Source: Arenimonas sp.
GTDB lineage: Bacteria; Pseudomonadota; Alphaproteobacteria; Rhizobiales; Rhizobiaceae
NCBI GenBank assembly: GCA_019459145.1
Contig: JAIBEK010000027.1
Location: 124,001 to 188,000, forward strand
Direction of reading: 5' to 3'
DNA length: 64,000 bases
Position numbers and translations under genes: made by a program. Numbering within the stretch: the first letter of the stretch is position 1; each line of letters opens with the position of its first letter. Shown piece after piece: positions 60,860 through 64,000 of the stretch. The notes under the pieces are model-generated. The model had not been told where the DNA came from. It saw only the letters and a program-made list of their open reading frames with translations, and made no database searches.

Positions 60860-61846
60860 CTATTTTCCTTCTGTTTTAGTTGAACTCAGAAACTCCTGAT
60901 GCAGACGATCGAGGTTTTCGGCAATAAACCGACCAAACCTGCCAGCGTCGTTTGCTTTCAGCGCGATCGAGTAGCTTTTCCCGCTTCCCTTGAACTCTGC
61001 TCGGACACTCGAATCATGTGCGCGCCATTCACTTGCATTGCTCAGCCGCTTTGATGGCCTGGCTGCCTTCTTGATACTCTTTGCAAGAAGTTCGAAACGC
61101 GCGTCTGAGCCGAGCGACGAGAATGATGGATCGTCGACAAGGGTCCGCACCAGTTCAAGCGTTGCAGGTCTTTCGATCTGCTGGGCAAACTCGGTCCAAC
61201 GATCCCGACCAACGGACTTCGCCGCGCCAATTGCATTCGCGATCTCGGCCGGTACGCGACCCGATACGGACAACATCCGGGTCAACATCGGCGCGTCCAC
61301 AGAGAGCGCGGTCTGGATCGTCGACCTGTCATATGACAGGTCAACCAATCGCTGGGCGAACATTGCGCGCTCGATGAAGGACAGATTTTCGCGGGCAGAG
61401 TTTTCCTGACCCTGAGCAATGACATGGTCCGCGTCTGAGATTGCCTTTACGACAGCCCGGACCGGGCGTCGGAGATCCTTGGCGGCGCGCGCGCGACGAT
61501 GCCCGAAGACGATCTGATAGCGGCCTTCGGTTGTAGGGTGGGGGCGGACCTGTATCGGCGTGTCCTGACCACGCTCCCGGATTGCTTCGAGTAGCTCGGC
61601 GTAGGCGATATCGTCGACACCCATCCTGTCTGTAACGAAAGAGGATTCAAGAAGCTCAGGATCAAGCTCGATGATCGTTTCGCCGGGAACGTTTTGTTCG
61701 GCCTGTGCGACCTTGTCTCGAAGCTCGCTCAGCGAACTGATCATGGATCTGGAGGCACCGTGGGTGGCATACCCAGGTGTCGCCTTGCGTTCTTTACCTT
61801 CGTTCGCTGAGGACGTGATGTTCGCAAATACGTTCTTACGCGCCAT
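60860..61846 (-). CDS. repB: RepB, ParB-like partition protein
   Basis: The 328-aa protein has a ParB N-terminal CTPase-like domain (QDTPIQVRPHP, then YQIVFGHRRARAAKDL), a helix-turn-helix (RSTIQTALSVDAPMLTRMLS) and a basic C-terminal dimerisation region. The N-terminus MARKNVFANITSSANEGKER is like other RepB. GGAG precedes the ATG at 61846. It binds parS and works with RepA to segregate the plasmid. Confidence 0.92.
   Translation of the reverse strand: MARKNVFANITSSANEGKERKATPGYATHGASRSMISSLSELRDKVAQAEQNVPGETIIELDPELLESSFVTDRMGVDDIAYAELLEAIRERGQDTPIQVRPHPTTEGRYQIVFGHRRARAAKDLRRPVRAVVKAISDADHVIAQGQENSARENLSFIERAMFAQRLVDLSYDRSTIQTALSVDAPMLTRMLSVSGRVPAEIANAIGAAKSVGRDRWTEFAQQIERPATLELVRTLVDDPSFSSLGSDARFELLAKSIKKAARPSKRLSNASEWRAHDSSVRAEFKGSGKSYSIALKANDAGRFGRFIAENLDRLHQEFLSSTKTEGK
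61323..61342 (+). repeat. 20-bp perfect palindrome inside repB
   Basis: GACCTGTCATATGACAGGTC is a perfect palindrome within the helix-turn-helix-coding part of repB. It may be an internal parS-like or regulatory site. Confidence 0.6.
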
Positions 61847-61898
61847 GAAAGCAAACTCCGTATCTGATTATGCCGCTGTTTTCGTTACGGAAAAAAAC

Positions 61899-61916
61899 GA
61901 TCTGTACGGCTGACAA
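61899..61916 (+). repeat. 18-bp repeat, copy 2 (between repA and repB)
   Basis: This is the same GATCTGTACGGCTGACAA as at 59414-59431. It lies in the 74-bp gap between repA and repB, where parS sites occur in other repABC plasmids. Confidence 0.6.
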
Positions 61917-61920
61917 TCGA

Positions 61921-63108
61921 CTAAGCACTGCGCCGCCCCCAAGCCTTCTGGAGTTGCTCGATGACTTCATTGTTGACGGCATCCATTGACTCACGGGCTC
62001 GATCATATGTCGAGGCCGTGAACTGAGCGCGCTCGACCTCGTACAAGCTCTGCTTGGTCAGGCCGGCATCTGAGACTGCGGTCGATTTGACCATATGGTT
62101 TTTCATCATATGCTGAGCGAACATCGACTGCATAAAACCGACCATCTGCTGTTGCGGGATGTCGGTTGGCTCGTAACGTGTCACCAGATAACGGAACCAG
62201 TCGAGAGACACGTCAACGCCCACACTTTCGACGCTCTTTAAGATCTCTCCGAGCATCAGCAGGAACTGAGACATTGACATGATGTCGAGCATCTGCGGAT
62301 GGACCGTGATGAGGACCGATGTCGCGGCAGTCAGCGCCGTCAGCGTGAGATAGCCAAGCTGGGGAGGGCAGTCGACGACAACGACATCGTAGCGATCATC
62401 GACCTCTGCCAGTGCGTCCCCGATGCGGGTGTAGAACATCTTTCCGGCAGTCGAGTCTTTCCGCTGCATGGCGATCGGAGTTTCGTACTCGTACTCCTGC
62501 AGCTCGAGATTGGCAGGCACCACATCGAGGTTTGGAAAATTGGTAGCCTGAATCACGTCTTTGATAGACATGCGGTGGTCGTCGTAGCGCAACGCTTCAT
62601 AGAACGACTTCTTCTCGTCCAACTCGGGCTGGATGCCGTAAAGCGCGGTCAATGATGCCTGAGGGTCAAGGTCGACAGCGAGGACTCGGTAGCCCTTCAA
62701 CGCGAGAAATTGCGCGAGGTGAGCTGAGGTCGTGGTCTTTCCCGAACCGCCTTTGAAATTGACGACTGCTATAACCTGCAGCTTCTCATGAGCCTGCCGA
62801 TGCGGCACCCGATCAAGCAACTGGCGAAGCTCGTTGATCTGATCTGCGGTATAGTAGCGTCGGCCGGTCGATGTCGTGCTAGGCTCGACTCCCTTTCCCT
62901 GAAGGTGAAGCTTCTTGAGATAGCTCTGCGAGACGCCGACAAAGTCCGCGACTTCCGCCAGTGAGAACTGGCGAAGCGTCTTCTGTGCATTCGGTGGGAA
63001 TTTCTCCTGCCGCAGCATGTCGAGCTTCGAGGATATGTCCCCGCCCTGTGCGAGGATTGTATCCGCGAAACTCGTCACTTTCTCTGAAGCGGCCATTTTC
63101 ACGCTCAT
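61921..63108 (-). CDS. repA: RepA, ParA-like partition ATPase
   Basis: The 395-aa protein has an N-terminal MerR-like helix-turn-helix (FSLAEVADFVGVSQSYLKKL) and a ParA ATPase with Walker A VNFKGGSGKTTTSAHLAQFL and the switch segment YDVVVVDCPPQLGYL. RepA represses the repABC promoter with RepB and moves plasmids. The first ATG is at 63108; a second (MAASEKVTS) lies four codons later. The inverted repeat at 63126-63164 lies just before the gene. Confidence 0.93.
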   Translation of the reverse strand: MSVKMAASEKVTSFADTILAQGGDISSKLDMLRQEKFPPNAQKTLRQFSLAEVADFVGVSQSYLKKLHLQGKGVEPSTTSTGRRYYTADQINELRQLLDRVPHRQAHEKLQVIAVVNFKGGSGKTTTSAHLAQFLALKGYRVLAVDLDPQASLTALYGIQPELDEKKSFYEALRYDDHRMSIKDVIQATNFPNLDVVPANLELQEYEYETPIAMQRKDSTAGKMFYTRIGDALAEVDDRYDVVVVDCPPQLGYLTLTALTAATSVLITVHPQMLDIMSMSQFLLMLGEILKSVESVGVDVSLDWFRYLVTRYEPTDIPQQQMVGFMQSMFAQHMMKNHMVKSTAVSDAGLTKQSLYEVERAQFTASTYDRARESMDAVNNEVIEQLQKAWGRRSA

Positions 63109-63125
63109 TGATTTGTTCGCCTTCA

Positions 63126-63164
63126 GTCACGATAATTCTAGGATTTTCGTCCAATTATCGTGAC
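63126..63164 (-). promoter_or_regulatory. Inverted-repeat operator in the repA promoter
   Basis: Arms GTCACGATAATT (63126-63137) and AATTATCGTGAC (63153-63164) are perfect 12-mers around a 15-base spacer. The position 18 bases before the repA start suits autorepression by RepA/RepB. Confidence 0.75.
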
Positions 63165-63318
63165 ATTCACCCGATTCCCACACCATGGCAAGAAAAATAG
63201 GGTTAGCAAACCCATAACGTGCACAAGCGAATGCAAGGAGGTCCGTTTGGATGTACCGTTTTCTTGAGCAATTTCCGTATGTTGCCGCTGAAGCATGAAA
63301 GGCAACAGATGCGGCCCA

Positions 63319-63421
63319 CTAACACTTTTGCTAGTGAACTCGAGGACCTAATCCCTATTTTTTGGAGTCAAACACCCGGCCGCGATGGAATCAGTCGCTA
63401 ACACTTTTGGCAGTAGATCGA
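63319..63421 (+). repeat. Paired 12-bp direct repeat in the repA-luxI gap
   Basis: CTAACACTTTTG occurs at 63319-63330 and 63398-63409, each followed by a similar CTAGTGAACTCGA or GCAGTAGATCGA tail. It may mark a regulatory site for the quorum-sensing gene. The first copy is also part of a CACTA-N10-TAGTG inverted repeat. Confidence 0.45.
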
Positions 63422-63440
63422 AGTTCACTGTCCCGGCAAA

Positions 63441-63467
63441 CCTCCCTACGTCATCAACGCAGGGAGG
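63441..63467 (+). promoter_or_regulatory. Hairpin that sequesters the Shine-Dalgarno sequence
   Basis: CCTCCCT (63441-63447) and AGGGAGG (63461-63467) are fully complementary around a 13-base loop. The right arm is the ribosome binding site of the following gene, 8 bases before its ATG. Confidence 0.6.
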
Positions 63468-63475
63468 TCTGCTCA

Positions 63476-64000
63476 ATGCGCGTCGTCACCATCAAGAACC
63501 TGAAGGGCGAAGCTGAGAACCGCCTCAACCACGACATGCACCGTCTCCGTGCCCGCATTTCCCGCGGTCGATTGGCTTGGAAAGTCCGTTGCACATCCGG
63601 TCTTGAAAGAGGCAACTTCGACAAGCTGGGTCCGGCATACGTCCTTCGCCTCCGCCGCTGCGACGCTGTGGTCGGAAGCGCGCGCCTCCTGGAGAAGGTA
63701 TTTCCCCAACTCCTGGAGATGGCGCATCTCTCAACCTACCATCGAATAATCGAAAGTTCTCGATTTTGCGGGGATGTGAACACCGCAGTGGAACGGGAGC
63801 AGGCGAGCCTTCGCTTGGCAACGCTCGTGATGTTTGCCGGCATCGTCGAGTGGAGCATCCTCAACGGTTACAGGGAATTCGTGACCGCGACGGACGGCAG
63901 GCTCGAGCGCATCTTATGTCGTGCGGACTGGCTTCTGAGCCGTCTCGGCGCGACTGCACAGATCAACGAAACGAGAAGCGTCGCTGACCTATTCCTCGCA
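63476..64000 (+). CDS. Diverged LuxI/TraI-type acyl-homoserine-lactone synthase (partial)
   Basis: The frame is open from ATG 63476 to the window end, giving 175 residues. The start MRVVTIKNLKGEAENRLNHD and the segments VVGSARLL, HRIIESSRFCGD and LRLATLVMFAGIVEWSILNG match rhizobial TraI/autoinducer synthases. Two differences are seen: the first aspartate of the D-x-x-D pair is Gly (GLERGNFDK), and about 8-10 residues are missing after VVGSARLL. The enzyme may be inactive or changed. Its position next to repA suits conjugation and copy-number control. Confidence 0.75.
   Translation, partial: MRVVTIKNLKGEAENRLNHDMHRLRARISRGRLAWKVRCTSGLERGNFDKLGPAYVLRLRRCDAVVGSARLLEKVFPQLLEMAHLSTYHRIIESSRFCGDVNTAVEREQASLRLATLVMFAGIVEWSILNGYREFVTATDGRLERILCRADWLLSRLGATAQINETRSVADLFLA

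Noticed and set aside
1-64000. CRISPR arrays, rRNA or tRNA genes, relaxase or oriT
   Set aside because: No regularly spaced repeats, no rRNA or tRNA pattern and no relaxase gene were seen in the window.

Overview
The window looks like part of a repABC-type megaplasmid from a Rhizobiales alphaproteobacterium of the Rhizobium, Sinorhizobium, Shinella or Ochrobactrum kind. The evidence is high GC content, a complete repA-repB-repC cassette on the minus strand (63.1-59.5 kb), a RHE_PE00001-type protein, a plasmid-type integrase, and a luxI/traI-like gene running off the right edge. There is no rRNA, tRNA or core housekeeping block. Identifications rest on motifs and family resemblance read by eye; no database search was run.

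Left arm (0-31 kb), metabolic islands and debris. At 0-4.8 kb a TRAP transporter operon with a 3-hydroxyacyl-CoA dehydrogenase is divergent from a GntR/FCD regulator. At 4.8-8.4 kb there is wreckage: a tyrosine-recombinase tail, an IS3 orfA fragment, an ABC ATPase scrap and an IS21 istB tail. An intact ArsR/SRPBCC pair and a VOC protein sit among them. At 8.4-18 kb two divergent operons face each other: aminotransferase, ThDP enzyme, SDR and regulator on one side; a polyamine-type ABC importer and a receiver-like protein on the other. A GntR gene lies between them, and a near-identical palindrome sits in the -35/-10 spacer of two promoters. At 18-24 kb are small accessory genes: SRAP, a thermonuclease, a GFA protein and an MNT-HEPN protein. 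At 24-29.4 kb a sigma-54 activator precedes an alcohol dehydrogenase and a flavin monooxygenase, with a good -24/-12 promoter. An MFS exporter follows.

Middle (31-55.6 kb), a defence or genome-stability island. It opens with hipBA and a large recombinase-like gene broken by a frameshift. A three-gene minus operon (45.2-35.5 kb) encodes a 1996-aa DUF4011-type helicase-nuclease, an Mre11/SbcD-like phosphoesterase (also frameshifted) and a Rad50/SbcC-like ATPase. Divergently, a compact plus operon (45.55-53.4 kb) encodes a sigma-like protein, an unknown protein, an ImmA/IrrE-UvrD fusion, and a ubiquitin-like set: triple-Ubl protein, E2-like, JAB-E1 fusion and a DUF6527-like protein. An AvcD/DcdV-type anti-phage deoxycytidylate deaminase follows after a structured, gene-poor gap. 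The physical linkage of the peptidase-helicase module to the Ubl-conjugation module, facing a helicase/Mre11/Rad50 module, is the most interesting feature of the window.

Right arm (55.6-64 kb), plasmid backbone: RHE_PE00001 protein, VapBC, integrase, then repC, the antisense ctRNA, repB, repA with a large inverted-repeat operator, and a diverged AHL-synthase gene whose Shine-Dalgarno sequence lies inside a hairpin.
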